Positions 48,309 to 58,182 of a DNA stretch of 64,000 nucleotides are shown here, in pieces. Location of the stretch: assembly GCA_964195425.1 (NCBI GenBank), contig CAXMOM010000063.1:62001-126000 (forward strand), given 5' to 3'. The position numbers were made by a program, and so were the translations under genes. This stretch comes from Glaciecola sp964195425. GTDB lineage: Bacteria > Pseudomonadota > Gammaproteobacteria > Enterobacterales > Alteromonadaceae. A model generated the notes under the pieces. That model searched no databases. It worked only from the letters and a program-made list of their open reading frames with translations, and was not told where the DNA came from. Position 1 is the stretch's first letter. Each line of letters begins with the position of its first letter.

Positions 48309-50675
48309 CTAAAACAACCCCATTTGTTGGCTGGTCATGTCTTCGAAGGATAACCCTATAAAGGGTAAAATTCCCTCGGCTATAGGTTTGATTTGTTTAT
48401 CGACGTAATGGTCATAATCAATTTTGCTGCTTAGGTATTCTATTGGTTGTGGACCATTCACAGTGATCACATAAGATATCCAGCCTTTGTGTTGATATTT
48501 GAGTGTTTTACCTAAGGCCTCATTTTGTTGATCGGCAAGCCTCGCTGCTTTAACGTGAGGCGGTACGTTCTTCACATAAAGATCCAACCTACGGCGAATA
48601 CGTTTGCGATATACCAGCTGTTCGTTTAGCTCGCCTGAGCGAGTATCTGCAATGACCTGCAGCAAATAGTTGTTAATATTCTGCCCCGCAAAGACCATTT
48701 TATATAAGGTAAGCTGAAAACCTTTAGCGAGTTGTGTCCAATCTGAGCGAACAGTTTCCAAACCTTTAAATATCAGTTCGTCACCCTCTTTTGTGGTTTT
48801 TAATCCTGCATAACGTTTTTTGCTGCCTAGCTCTGAACCCCGGATAGTCGGCATTAAAAACTGGCTGAAATGGGTTTCAAACTCAATTTCCAGCTCACAA
48901 GGTAATTGATGTTCAAGCTTGATGTTATCTTGCCATTTTTGATTTATGAGTAACGCTAAGGATTGGCCAATCTGGTTCGCTTGTTGATTACTGTGTTGCC
49001 CTTCCAACCACACAAAGGTCGAGTCAGTATCGCCATAAATCACTTGGTAACCCGCTTGTTCAATCCACTTCGACGTAGTTTGCATGATGTCATGGCCGCG
49101 CATAGTGATTGAACTTGCTAAACGAGTGTCGTAAAAAGGGCAACCGCCTGAACCCAATACACCATAAAACGAATTCATCAAGATTTTTATGGCCTGACTA
49201 CGCGCAGCATCTTGGTTTTTTTTAGCTTCATCGCGCTGCTGCCACAGCGAGGTAATAATCTCTGGTAAGAAGTGTTTATCACGACTAAATTTAGCGCCCC
49301 GATAACCTTCAATTGCCTCATCTGGAGATTTCAATCCTTCCACTAAGCCAAGTGGGTCGATTTTAAAGGTGCGCATAATGGACGGGTAAAGACTCTTAAA
49401 ATCGAGTACCAATACATGTTGATATAAGCCAGGTTTGGAATTCATCACATAACCTCCAGGACTGGCTAAGCCGCCATCCTTTGGTCGGTTAGGTGCGATA
49501 TACCCTGACCTATGAAGTTTGGGTAAATATAGATTGATAAAAGCCGCTACCGAGCCGCCCATCCTGTCTAACTCAAGGCCGGTTAACTGACTACGTAAAG
49601 TCAGAAAATCTAACACTTTAGTGTGTTCAAAAATGTCTAACACTAACTGGCAATCTTGCAGATTATATTCGGCTAGTGTGACTTTGTTATGTGTAAAGTC
49701 ATGTACAATCTGGGCCAGCCTGTCGTCGACATCTTCCGTCTTTTTACCTTTACCTAATAAGGTTTGAGCAACATTTTCTAAGCTAAAACTGTCAAACTGA
49801 TAAGTCGCGGTTTTTAGAGCATCTATACCATCTACAACCACTCTGCCGGGCATGGATACAAAACCCTGATTAACTTCATTTCTAGCATCTCGCCACAAAA
49901 TAGGCTGACTATCGCGCCCCAACGACAGTTCAACTTTATGCAACGCGGCGCGTTTAATCAGCAAGCGAAAATCGAAATTAACCACGTTCCAACCAACAAT
50001 AATATCGGGATCTATTTGGCTCACTTCTTTAACAAACTGCTGCAACAGGTTTTTTTCGTCGTCTAACCAATGGATCCAAGCATGGGCTGCTTGTACCTCG
50101 CCAATCATCAATACACACTTATAGGTATCGCTGGCTAGACCAATTGAGAACAGTTCTCCATGTTCACTGCATTCGATATCAATTGACAATACACTAAACT
50201 TTGGCACAAATTGACTGGATTTACATTGCATATCAGTCAACTCTGCTGGTTTACCTGAGCCTTTTTTACCTATGATTTGTTTGCCTGTAAAAGCAGCACT
50301 GCCATAAATAAAACGCTCCATTAAATAACGTTCGGTTAAACGAATATCATCCTCGAAACAACTAATTTGATGCTGCTTAAGCAGTGTTTTTGCGTTATAA
50401 AGTGAGTTGTTTCTATCAAAGTACAAGCCACCCACAGCTTGATGTTCAAATGTTTTTAAAGACAAGGGATTATAGCTATGTTCAATTCCACTTTGACGCA
50501 AAAGCAGTGTAGCTTCAGCCTCGTCATGCTGGTGAATAAAAAACAGCCCTTGTTGTGTATTTGAGAGCGCCTTTAGCACACCATTTTCAGTAATAAACCA
50601 ACATTCAATATAGGTCTTTCCGTGGCGTTCTATGTTGCGAGCTGTAAGAATAAATCCCTCTAAGGAGACTTGCAT
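48309..50675 (-). CDS. polB: DNA polymerase II (family B)
   Basis: A 788-residue family B polymerase, close to the E. coli length (783). The 3'-5' exonuclease acids lie in SIDIECSEHGELFSIG and WNVVNFDFR. Polymerase motifs are DFKSLYPSIM (motif A), KILMNSFYGVLGSG (motif B) and YGDTDSTFVW (motif C). It is the SOS-induced repair/translesion polymerase in E. coli. I chose the ATG at 50675; a TTG at 50771 would add 32 non-conserved residues. I see no convincing LexA site in the 140 bases upstream. Confidence 0.94.
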   Translation of the reverse strand: MQVSLEGFILTARNIERHGKTYIECWFITENGVLKALSNTQQGLFFIHQHDEAEATLLLRQSGIEHSYNPLSLKTFEHQAVGGLYFDRNNSLYNAKTLLKQHQISCFEDDIRLTERYLMERFIYGSAAFTGKQIIGKKGSGKPAELTDMQCKSSQFVPKFSVLSIDIECSEHGELFSIGLASDTYKCVLMIGEVQAAHAWIHWLDDEKNLLQQFVKEVSQIDPDIIVGWNVVNFDFRLLIKRAALHKVELSLGRDSQPILWRDARNEVNQGFVSMPGRVVVDGIDALKTATYQFDSFSLENVAQTLLGKGKKTEDVDDRLAQIVHDFTHNKVTLAEYNLQDCQLVLDIFEHTKVLDFLTLRSQLTGLELDRMGGSVAAFINLYLPKLHRSGYIAPNRPKDGGLASPGGYVMNSKPGLYQHVLVLDFKSLYPSIMRTFKIDPLGLVEGLKSPDEAIEGYRGAKFSRDKHFLPEIITSLWQQRDEAKKNQDAARSQAIKILMNSFYGVLGSGGCPFYDTRLASSITMRGHDIMQTTSKWIEQAGYQVIYGDTDSTFVWLEGQHSNQQANQIGQSLALLINQKWQDNIKLEHQLPCELEIEFETHFSQFLMPTIRGSELGSKKRYAGLKTTKEGDELIFKGLETVRSDWTQLAKGFQLTLYKMVFAGQNINNYLLQVIADTRSGELNEQLVYRKRIRRRLDLYVKNVPPHVKAARLADQQNEALGKTLKYQHKGWISYVITVNGPQPIEYLSSKIDYDHYVDKQIKPIAEGILPFIGLSFEDMTSQQMGLF

Positions 50676-50849
50676 AAATAAGATTCTATCAGTTGAAGTA
50701 ACCCGAAGATAAGGGTAATTGTCATAGATAGCAAGCCAGATAAAAGTGTCTTTTGCACAGATACTCAGCAATACTGTTTTTGATTAACAATATCTGACGC
50801 TTAACAATGGCGCACTAAATCTTTGCATCGAAGTGCTCATTCCATGCGC

Positions 50850-51236
50850 TAAATAATACTTTACTGTCTATTTTCATTAACCTTACTTTCTGGATGCTCT
50901 GGAACCAATGTTTTGGAAGAAACACCCGTCGTTGAAATTAGGGCAGTAATGATACCAATGCCAGATGGTCTACGTCTTGCCACTGATCTTTATATGCCTG
51001 CCAATATCGAGCTTTCCGATAAGGTTCCAGTTCTACTTGAATATACGCCTTATCGAAAAATGGAAAGCCGCGGGAGCAGGTATAAAACATATTCATATTT
51101 CGTAAAACGTGATTATATCGTCGCACGTGTTGACGCAAGGGGAACGGGTAACAGCGAGGGACAAGTAATTCCATAGGAGTATTCAGACATTGAGCTAGAC
51201 GACGGGGAAATCATCAGTGACTGGTTGTCAAAATAA
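50850..51236 (+). pseudogene. CocE/NonD-family hydrolase lipoprotein, N-terminal fragment
   Basis: A degraded start region still shows a lipoprotein signal (LYCLFSLTLLSGC with lipobox LSGC), then PVVEIRAVMIPMPDGLRLAT and VDARGTGNSEGQVIP typical of CocE/NonD hydrolases of the X-Pro dipeptidyl-peptidase type. An in-frame TAG at 51174-51176 follows, then EYSDIELDDGEIISDWLSK and another stop. No start codon remains for the signal peptide and the catalytic 400 or more C-terminal residues are gone. Intact family members are about 550-650 residues. Confidence 0.8.
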
Positions 51237-51265
51237 CTTTTTGCTGTGAGGTTAGCACAACCAAT

Positions 51266-51509
51266 TCAGCACTCCTCAAATGACATGATAAATCCACCAA
51301 CGCAATATTTTGCAATACTGCTGTCACAGGTAGGGGTATTTTTCGAACTCTTAAATCTAGTTATTGCTTCCGCTTCGATGTAAAAATCAAGCGTTTCACC
51401 CGTCCATCCAGCTAGTTTTTTTGCGCCACCTTCTTCGAAGAGTTTAAAAGTAAGGTCTTCTCCCTCAGGATAGGCTTTTGTCGCCTAAATCTGTTATGGT
51501 AACGCCCAT
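51266..51509 (-). pseudogene. Unidentified small gene remnant
   Basis: A minus-strand stretch of about 75 codons, opening after a TAG and ending in TGA, encodes AYPEGEDLTFKLFEEGGAKK and a segment with three Cys (TPTCDSSIAKYCVGG). An ATG at 51507-51509 begins a neighbouring frame (GVTITDLGDK) that joins it after a one-base shift. The sequence reads like a real protein fragment, but I recognise no family. Confidence 0.35.
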
Positions 51510-51536
51510 CAATTTAAGAGATAAAAGAATGCAATC

Positions 51537-51911
51537 ATGAAATTAGGTTTACTTTCTTTGAGTTTAAAAGTCGCTGACATTGCGGTCTCAAAAGCATTTT
51601 ATGAGAAATTAGGGTTTAGCCAAATGGGCGGACATATAGATCAAAAGTGGTTAATAATGAAAGACCAAGATGATCAAGTGATCGGTTTATTTGAAGGCAT
51701 GTTAAAGAAAAATATGCTGACATTTAATCCCGGGTGGGATGCCAATGGGGATAATATTGACGATTATATTGACGTTAGATATTTACAGAAAATGCTTGCT
51801 AACAAGGGTATCGACTGTGGTCAGTTGATTGGCGAAAACAGTAAAGGTCCGGCAAATTTTATGATGACCGACCCCGATGGTAATCCTATACTAGTTGACC
51901 AACATAGATAG
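51537..51911 (+). CDS. VOC-superfamily (glyoxalase/bleomycin resistance-like) protein
   Basis: A 124-residue protein with the paired beta-alpha-beta-beta-beta fold of the VOC superfamily: SLKVADIAVSKAFYEKLGF at the start and MTDPDGNPILVDQH at the end. Metal ligands are not obvious, so the function is unclear. It is cytoplasmic and a single gene. Confidence 0.85.
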   Translation: MKLGLLSLSLKVADIAVSKAFYEKLGFSQMGGHIDQKWLIMKDQDDQVIGLFEGMLKKNMLTFNPGWDANGDNIDDYIDVRYLQKMLANKGIDCGQLIGENSKGPANFMMTDPDGNPILVDQHR

Positions 51912-51985
51912 TTTATATCATCGCAGTGGACAAAAACCCAATCAAAAATATCAAAGGTAATGGATGAAGCGGGATAGGATTACCC

Positions 51986-52930
51986 TTACACAAATCGTCC
52001 AATCACTTTGGCAACCGATTCAGCATCATTCATCACATAAAAATGTACGCCTGGTAAACCTGCACTAAGCAACTCTTCACTTTGTTTAGCGGCATGGGCT
52101 ATGCCCAGTTCCACAACATGTTTAGGATTTTCGAGCACTTCGTTAACAAAATCTTCGGGGAAGTTGACATAGAAATTACGTGGCACCGACTGCAACTGTT
52201 TGACCGAACGAATAATTTTTAGTCCCGGAATGATGGGCACCAAAATGCCAGCCGCCCGGCATTGTTCGACAAAGCTGAAGTAATGCTTATTATCATAGAA
52301 CATCTGAGTAGTAATATAATCAGCACCCGCGTCAATCTTGTTTTTCAAATGCACAATATCGTTACTGAGGTTGGGGGCTTCAAAGTGCTTCTCTGGATAA
52401 CCGGCAACGCCAACACAAAAATCTAAAGAGGAACAACCCGCAAGATCATCAAGAAAATTGCCTTGCTTCATATCATTTATTTGCCCAACCAGGTCGCCAG
52501 CATATTCGTTGATGGTGCGACTAGCTGCGATCTTTTTGTTGTAGTTAGGGCCATCACCTTTTAGTGCAAATACGTTGTGAATACCAAGGTAATTTAGCTC
52601 TATCAGGGCATCCTCGGTTTCTTCTTTGCTAAAACCGCTGCAAAGCAGATGGGTGACAGTATCAATTTTAAAGCGATTTTGAATAACGCCGCAAATACCG
52701 ATAGTACCGGGACGCTTTTTATAAATACGCCGCTTTACTGTGCCATCTACTTGCTCGTTGTAAAATGCGCCAGATGGATGCGAGGTAACATCAATCCAAG
52801 GCGGATTATATGGCGCCAGTATTTCAACCACATCAACAATATCTTGAATTGAACGTCCACGCGGTGGCGGCACTATTTCAAAGCTGAATAACGGCCTGGT
52901 CGCTTTGTCTATGTGTTCTGCTACTTTCAT
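51986..52930 (-). CDS. metF: Methylenetetrahydrofolate reductase
   Basis: A 314-residue MTHFR. The FSFEIVPPPRGRSIQDI start, FALKGDGPNYNK (FAD/folate region) and GADYITTQMFYDN are characteristic. It reduces 5,10-methylene-THF to 5-methyl-THF, the methyl donor for MetH, encoded 150 bp upstream on the same strand. The two genes form the methyl branch of methionine synthesis and may be co-transcribed from the MetJ-boxed promoter before metH. An AGAGA site precedes the ATG. No met box is seen in the metH-metF gap. Confidence 0.95.
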   Translation of the reverse strand: MKVAEHIDKATRPLFSFEIVPPPRGRSIQDIVDVVEILAPYNPPWIDVTSHPSGAFYNEQVDGTVKRRIYKKRPGTIGICGVIQNRFKIDTVTHLLCSGFSKEETEDALIELNYLGIHNVFALKGDGPNYNKKIAASRTINEYAGDLVGQINDMKQGNFLDDLAGCSSLDFCVGVAGYPEKHFEAPNLSNDIVHLKNKIDAGADYITTQMFYDNKHYFSFVEQCRAAGILVPIIPGLKIIRSVKQLQSVPRNFYVNFPEDFVNEVLENPKHVVELGIAHAAKQSEELLSAGLPGVHFYVMNDAESVAKVIGRFV

Positions 52931-53079
52931 TATTATTTGTCTCTGTTATTAATCTCTAGTGAGATGTATTCTTAAATTGCCGATTTGCTTGTCTTGCAAT
53001 TATCACCACGAGCAGCCCATCACTTAACTTTCACCCTGAATAATGGCTTCGTGCTAAAGTTGACGAACTCAATGCCGCT

Positions 53080-56000
53080 TCACACTGTCGCGGTTTGGGC
53101 TGTTGAAGCCCTTGCTGAAGGCACCGGTTGGGGATCGTAATCCAAATTCGCAGTTAACCATCTTTCGGCTTCTTCAAGACTCATATTTTTGCGTTTGGCG
53201 TAGTCTGCAACCTGATCTTTTTTAACTTTGGCTACCGCAAAGTATTTTGACTCGGGGTGGGCAAAGTACCAGCCACTCACAGCAGCACCAGGCCACATGG
53301 CGTAGCTGCTAGTTAATGACATGCCAATATTATTTTCAACATCAAGCAATTGCCATAACACGCCCTTTTCGGTGTGCTCTGGACATGCTGGGTATCCTGG
53401 GGCCGGACGAATACCTTGATATAACTCGCGAATTAACGAGTTATTATCTAGCGTTTCATCTTTGGCATAGCCCCAATAGAGCAGTCGAATTTGCTGGTGC
53501 AGATATTCAGCTAGCGCCTCGGCCAAGCGGTCAGTTACGGCTTTTAACAAAATACTGTTATAGGTATCGTTTTGTTTGTCGTATTGGGCCACTAGCTTGT
53601 CTGCACCAAAACCAGCGGATACTGCAAAGGCACCTATGTAATCATCAATGCCGTCATTTTTGTCGGCGATATAATCGCTTAAACAACGGTTAAATTGGCC
53701 TTTAGGCTTTTTACTCTGCTGGCGCAGTTGACATAGAGTTTTATTGACCTGAGTACGACTTTCATCTGTGTACAATTCAATATCATCCCCTACTCGGTTG
53801 GCTGGGAACAAACCAAATACGGCCTTGCCACTAACGCTTTTGTTAGCAATAATTTGATCAAGCATTTTGTTGGCATCATTAAACAAATCTGTGGCGACTT
53901 CACCAATGAGTTCATGTTCTAAAATACGTGGATACTTGCCGCTAAGCTGCCAAGTGAGGAAAAACGGCGTCCAGTCAATGTATTGGCGAACAATGTCCAA
54001 GGGCACATCATCTAGCACGGTTACGCCAATTCTCTTGGGTTTGACAGGCACATAATTATCAAAGCTGACGGGAATAGCATTGGCGCGAGCCTCCTGCAAA
54101 CTTACCAAGGTCGAACGAGGACCTTTGGCATAATGACGGGCACGCACTTTTTCATATTCTTTGTCGATATTGGCCAGAAACTCAGCCTTACCCTTATTCA
54201 GAAGTGTCTGTACCACTGACACTGAGCGTGAAGCATTGGCAACATACACCACGCCGTGCTTATAATGTGGCTGAATTTTTACGGCAGTATGAGCTTTCGA
54301 GGTGGTGGCGCCGCCAATCAGCAATGGAATAGTAAAGCCTTGGCGCTGCATTTCTTTGGCAACATGCACCATTTCATCTAGCGAGGGAGTAATTAAGCCA
54401 GATAGTCCAATAACATCAACCTTCTTCTCTTTGGCAGTGCTCAATATTTTTTCGCATGAGACCATCACGCCCAAATCGGTGATGGCAAAGTTATTACACT
54501 GCAGCACTACTCCAACAATATTTTTGCCAATATCATGCACATCGCCCTTCACCGTGGCCATTAACACCTTGCCGTTGTCGGTGATCTCAGTTTTTCCTTC
54601 TTCAATAAAGGGCTGTAGATGGGCCACAGCCTGCTTCATAACGCGGGCAGATTTGACCACCTGCGGTAAGAACATTTGGCCTTCACCAAATAGGTCGCCC
54701 ACCACGTTCATGCCATCCATTAGTGGCCCTTCAATTACATGCAGTGGAATCTCGGCTTCAAGTCGGGCTGCTTCGGTATCTTCAATAATGAAAGCATTAA
54801 TGCCTTTGACTAATGCATGTTCGAGGCGTTTATTGGTGCTCAGCTCACGCCAACTTAAATCTAAAGCGTTGCTTTTTGACCCGCCCTTGCTGCTGTATTT
54901 TTCAGCAACTTCAAGCAGTCTTTCTGTAGCGCCGTCATCAGCGTTGAGTACCACATCTTCAACCGCTTTACGTAAATCTTGTGGAACATCTTTTAATATT
55001 GCTAACTGACCTGCGTTAACGATGCCCATGTCCATTCCGTTTTTAATGGCGTAGTACAAAAATACTGCGTGAATAGCTTCACGTACCGCGTTATTGCCGC
55101 GAAAAGAGAACGAAACGTTAGAGACTCCGCCCGACACCATGGCATGTGGCATGTTTTTTTTGATGTCGGCTGTGGCTTCAATAAAATCAACCGCATAATT
55201 GTTATGCTCTTCAATTCCAGTGGCTACAGCGAAAATATTCGGATCAAATATAATGTCTTGTGGCGGAAAGTGTAGCTCGTCAACCAAGATAGTATAAGCC
55301 CGCTGACAAATTTCCACTTTTCGTGCACGGGTATCGGCTTGCCCTAGTTCATCAAAGGCCATTACAATAACCGCAGCACCATATCGACGGACCAATTCAG
55401 CTTGTTCACGGAAGTTACGCTCACCCTCTTTTAGACTAATAGAGTTAACAATACCTTTTCCCTGCACGCACTTGAGCCCCGCTTCTAGAATGTCCCATTT
55501 GGATGAGTCAATCATGATCGGCACTCGGGCAATATCGGGCTCTCCGGCAATCATGTTTAAGAAGCGCTGCATTGCATGTTTAGAATCCAGCATGCCTTCG
55601 TCCATGTTGATATCGATAATTTGTGCACCATTTTCTACCTGCTGCAAGGCAACAGATAAGGCATCATCGTAACGCTCTTCTATAATCAGCTTTTTGAACA
55701 AGGCTGAACCGGTCACATTGGTTCGCTCACCAACATTCACAAATAAACTTTCAGCTTCAATAGTTAGCGCTTCAAGTCCAGATAAACGACAGGCAACTTT
55801 AATATCTTCAATCTTTCGTGGAGCGATATCTGCAACAACCTTCGCCATAACACGAATATGCTCAGGTGTAGTACCACAGCAGCCACCCACAATATTTAGA
55901 AACCCAGATTCAGCCCATTCTTGAATATGTTGATTCATTTCCTGAGCATCAAGATCGTATTCGCCAAAGGCATTAGGTAAACCCGCATTAGGGTGAGCGG

Positions 56001-56820
56001 ACACAGCGCAACTGCTGATGCGGCTTAATTCTTCAACATATTGGCGCAGTTCATGGGGTCCTAAAGCACAGTTGAGGCCAAACGAAATTGGGTTTGCATG
56101 AGCCAATGAATTGTAAAACGCCTCGGTGGTTTGACCCGATAGGGTTCTGCCCGAAGCATCGGTAATGGTGCCCGAGATCATTATCGGGTAACGTCGCCCT
56201 AAATCGGCAAACACTTGCTCAACGGCAAAAACTGCCGCTTTGGCGTTGAGGGTATCAAAGATAGTTTCGATAAGAATGATGTCTGAGCCACCTTCGATCA
56301 ACGCTAAGGTTGATTCGATATAGGCGTCTTTTAATTCATCAAAGCTGACATTGCGATAAGCAGGGTCGTTAACATCTGGAGAAATTGAGCAAGTTCGGTT
56401 TGTTGGGCCCAACACACCGGCGACGAAACGCGGTTTTTCGGGGTTTAGTGCGGTGTACTCATCGGCTATTTTACGCGCAATTCTAGCCGCTTCGAAATTG
56501 ATTTCACGACTCAAATCTTCCATTTCGTAATCGGCCATGGCAATTCGAGTAGCATTAAATGTATTGGTTTCGATAATGTCGGCGCCGGCTGCGAAATATT
56601 CACCGTGAATATTACTAATGGTCTTTGACTGGCTTAGCACCAACAAATCGTTATTGCCTTTCACATCGCAAGGCCAGTTTGCAAAACGTTCACCGCGATA
56701 ATCTTCTTCAGAAAAGTTATAAGCTTGGATCATTGTGCCCATTGCACCGTCTAGCAGTAAAATACGTTTTGCCAGTTGCTGCTCAAATAAGTTGGTAGAT
56801 GGTTGTTGCGCGGTGGCCAC
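53080..56820 (-). CDS. metH: Cobalamin-dependent methionine synthase
   Basis: A 1246-residue four-domain MetH. The homocysteine domain (1-330) has zinc ligands C251, C314 and C315 (GGCCGTTPEHI). The pterin domain follows (about 360-620) with LFVNVGERTNVTGS. The cobalamin domain has DVHDIGKNIVG near residue 760, with the cobalt-binding His. The C-terminal activation domain (about 900-1230) has RPAPGYPACPEH. It transfers methyl from methyl-THF to homocysteine via B12. The start is GTG with CTGGAGGA just upstream. Its leader holds a hairpin and an upstream MetJ array. Confidence 0.97.
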   Translation of the reverse strand: MATAQQPSTNLFEQQLAKRILLLDGAMGTMIQAYNFSEEDYRGERFANWPCDVKGNNDLLVLSQSKTISNIHGEYFAAGADIIETNTFNATRIAMADYEMEDLSREINFEAARIARKIADEYTALNPEKPRFVAGVLGPTNRTCSISPDVNDPAYRNVSFDELKDAYIESTLALIEGGSDIILIETIFDTLNAKAAVFAVEQVFADLGRRYPIMISGTITDASGRTLSGQTTEAFYNSLAHANPISFGLNCALGPHELRQYVEELSRISSCAVSAHPNAGLPNAFGEYDLDAQEMNQHIQEWAESGFLNIVGGCCGTTPEHIRVMAKVVADIAPRKIEDIKVACRLSGLEALTIEAESLFVNVGERTNVTGSALFKKLIIEERYDDALSVALQQVENGAQIIDINMDEGMLDSKHAMQRFLNMIAGEPDIARVPIMIDSSKWDILEAGLKCVQGKGIVNSISLKEGERNFREQAELVRRYGAAVIVMAFDELGQADTRARKVEICQRAYTILVDELHFPPQDIIFDPNIFAVATGIEEHNNYAVDFIEATADIKKNMPHAMVSGGVSNVSFSFRGNNAVREAIHAVFLYYAIKNGMDMGIVNAGQLAILKDVPQDLRKAVEDVVLNADDGATERLLEVAEKYSSKGGSKSNALDLSWRELSTNKRLEHALVKGINAFIIEDTEAARLEAEIPLHVIEGPLMDGMNVVGDLFGEGQMFLPQVVKSARVMKQAVAHLQPFIEEGKTEITDNGKVLMATVKGDVHDIGKNIVGVVLQCNNFAITDLGVMVSCEKILSTAKEKKVDVIGLSGLITPSLDEMVHVAKEMQRQGFTIPLLIGGATTSKAHTAVKIQPHYKHGVVYVANASRSVSVVQTLLNKGKAEFLANIDKEYEKVRARHYAKGPRSTLVSLQEARANAIPVSFDNYVPVKPKRIGVTVLDDVPLDIVRQYIDWTPFFLTWQLSGKYPRILEHELIGEVATDLFNDANKMLDQIIANKSVSGKAVFGLFPANRVGDDIELYTDESRTQVNKTLCQLRQQSKKPKGQFNRCLSDYIADKNDGIDDYIGAFAVSAGFGADKLVAQYDKQNDTYNSILLKAVTDRLAEALAEYLHQQIRLLYWGYAKDETLDNNSLIRELYQGIRPAPGYPACPEHTEKGVLWQLLDVENNIGMSLTSSYAMWPGAAVSGWYFAHPESKYFAVAKVKKDQVADYAKRKNMSLEEAERWLTANLDYDPQPVPSARASTAQTATV

Positions 56821-56854
56821 GAAATGTCCTCCAGTAAATAACGGTTATCACTCT

Positions 56855-56892
56855 ATGCGTCTTTTCATTCAAGGCTTCGCAAAAAGACGCAT
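56855..56892 (-). promoter_or_regulatory. Hairpin in metH leader
   Basis: A perfect 11-bp inverted repeat ATGCGTCTTTT / AAAAGACGCAT with a 16-base loop, ending 35 bases upstream of the metH GTG. It may form a leader hairpin. No further pairing consistent with a riboswitch was recognised. Confidence 0.6.
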
Positions 56893-56932
56893 GGGTAGCT
56901 ATACGGCTAGTAGTGTAGACGCTTAGACGTCC
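56885..56932. promoter_or_regulatory. metH operator: MetJ operator array upstream of metH
   Basis: Successive in-phase 8-mers compared with the met box AGACGTCT score: AGACGCAT 6/8, GGGTAGCT 3/8, ATACGGCT 6/8, AGTAGTGT 5/8, AGACGCTT 6/8 and AGACGTCC 7/8. The last two are adjacent and strongest. MetJ binds tandem 8-bp boxes and represses methionine genes when SAM is plentiful. This gives metH (and perhaps metF) as a likely MetJ target; metJ itself is not in the window. Confidence 0.78.
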
Positions 56933-57214
56933 AAATGGAAGAGCGGAAATAAATGAGAAAGTGAAATGTTGTTTCTCGCACGTTTTTCGTAGGGTAAGTT
57001 GTTGAAAGTTTGCTGTTTGTTTGGGGCTACGTTTTATCAGGAATAACAGGGTAATTTATCAATTTTGATACATCTGAATTAAAAACTTGGCTGACGGTGA
57101 AGGCATACTGAAAAAATTTTGCCAAAAGTATGACATCTTATTTTCACTCTATAACGCTCTTCACCGTAGTTTCCTATTTAACTGGTATGTACTCAATAGT
57201 TCTGTAGTCAAGCA

Positions 57215-58135
57215 CTAGGGTTTCGATAAATCGACACCTAAAGAAGCGGCAGCCTTGCTTACATACTTGTTAGTTTGCATCCAACCTGCGGTCAATTCCT
57301 TTGCTTCGCTTTCGTCTTCGAGTGCTTCCCAACTTGCCAGTAAATTCTCTGGTGTTTGCTGTTCGGGCGGCAGGTAGATACCGTCAGTTTCTTTAATAAT
57401 AGCTCTGGCGTAGCCACCGGCACCACAGCCTAAAATCGTGCGGTTAGGCGCATTTTCAGCCACTAGCGCGAGTAAGCCTGCGGTTACCGATTCTACGGTC
57501 ATTAAGTCGAGTACACGCTTATCTGCAATTATTTCTTCGGTCATCGCAGTGCGTGCGGTGGGCGATAAACAATTTACTTTAATACCGCTTTTTTGCCCTT
57601 CAATACACAAGGTGTTCATAAAACCGACTACGGCCATTTTTGCTGCGCCATAGTTGGCTTGGCCAAAATTACCGTATAGACCCGATGATGACGTGGTCAT
57701 CACAATTCGGCCATAGTTTTGCTGTTTCATTATGTCCCAAACCGCTTTTGTACAATTAACAGAACCCATTACATGCACATCAAGTACTAGTTTGAAGTCT
57801 TCAATCGTCATTTTGCCAAAGGATTTATCACGCAATATGCCGGCATTGTTAACTAAAATATCGATGCGCGACCACTTCGCTATTACTTGTTCAACCATAG
57901 CGTTAACTTCTGCTGCGTTAGCTACATTGGCACCATTGGCTATAGCTTCCCCGCCTGCTTGTTCGATTTCGGCTACAACTGCTAACGCACCATCTGACAT
58001 GCTACCATCTGATTTACCTAAGTCGTTGACAACGATTTTAGCGCCACGAGCGGCTAGCGCTAGCGCGTGAGAGCGCCCTAAACCGGCGCCTGCACCTGTA
58101 ACAATTGCTACCTGATTATCATATTTGATTGTCAT
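57215..58135 (-). CDS. Short-chain dehydrogenase, MFE-2 (3R)-hydroxyacyl-CoA type
   Basis: A 306-residue SDR. The NAD-binding TGAGAGLGR motif is at residues 14-22, NNAGILRD at about 93-100, and the catalytic Ser, Tyr and Lys lie in SSSGLYGNFGQANYGAAK. The extended C-terminus (about 230-306) resembles the dehydrogenase unit of peroxisomal multifunctional enzyme type 2. A MaoC-type hydratase is 47 bp upstream on the same strand, which supports joint action on (3R)-hydroxyacyl-CoA. Confidence 0.88.
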   Translation of the reverse strand: MTIKYDNQVAIVTGAGAGLGRSHALALAARGAKIVVNDLGKSDGSMSDGALAVVAEIEQAGGEAIANGANVANAAEVNAMVEQVIAKWSRIDILVNNAGILRDKSFGKMTIEDFKLVLDVHVMGSVNCTKAVWDIMKQQNYGRIVMTTSSSGLYGNFGQANYGAAKMAVVGFMNTLCIEGQKSGIKVNCLSPTARTAMTEEIIADKRVLDLMTVESVTAGLLALVAENAPNRTILGCGAGGYARAIIKETDGIYLPPEQQTPENLLASWEALEDESEAKELTAGWMQTNKYVSKAAASLGVDLSKP

Positions 58136-58182
58136 AACTTACCCTTATGTGTAAAAACTTCTTACGATGTTTATTCAGACGC

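Larger units (their letters stand above)
56821..57214. other. metH promoter and leader region
   Basis: A 394-bp gap between metH and the SDR gene, both on the minus strand. It holds the metH leader, a hairpin (56855-56892) and MetJ-type boxes (56885-56932). From 56933 to 57214 nothing further is recognised. Confidence 0.8.

Noticed and set aside
50676..50771. Upstream extension of polB (TTG start at 50771)
   Set aside because: The extra residues do not look like family B polymerase and the ATG at 50675 gives the standard length.
50771..50912. LexA box before polB
   Set aside because: CTGT-N8-AACA near 50775 does not match the required CTGT-N8-ACAG closely enough.
55694..55924. Plus-strand ORFs inside metH, metF and other long genes
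   Set aside because: They are antisense shadows of strongly coding minus-strand genes and have no domain matches.
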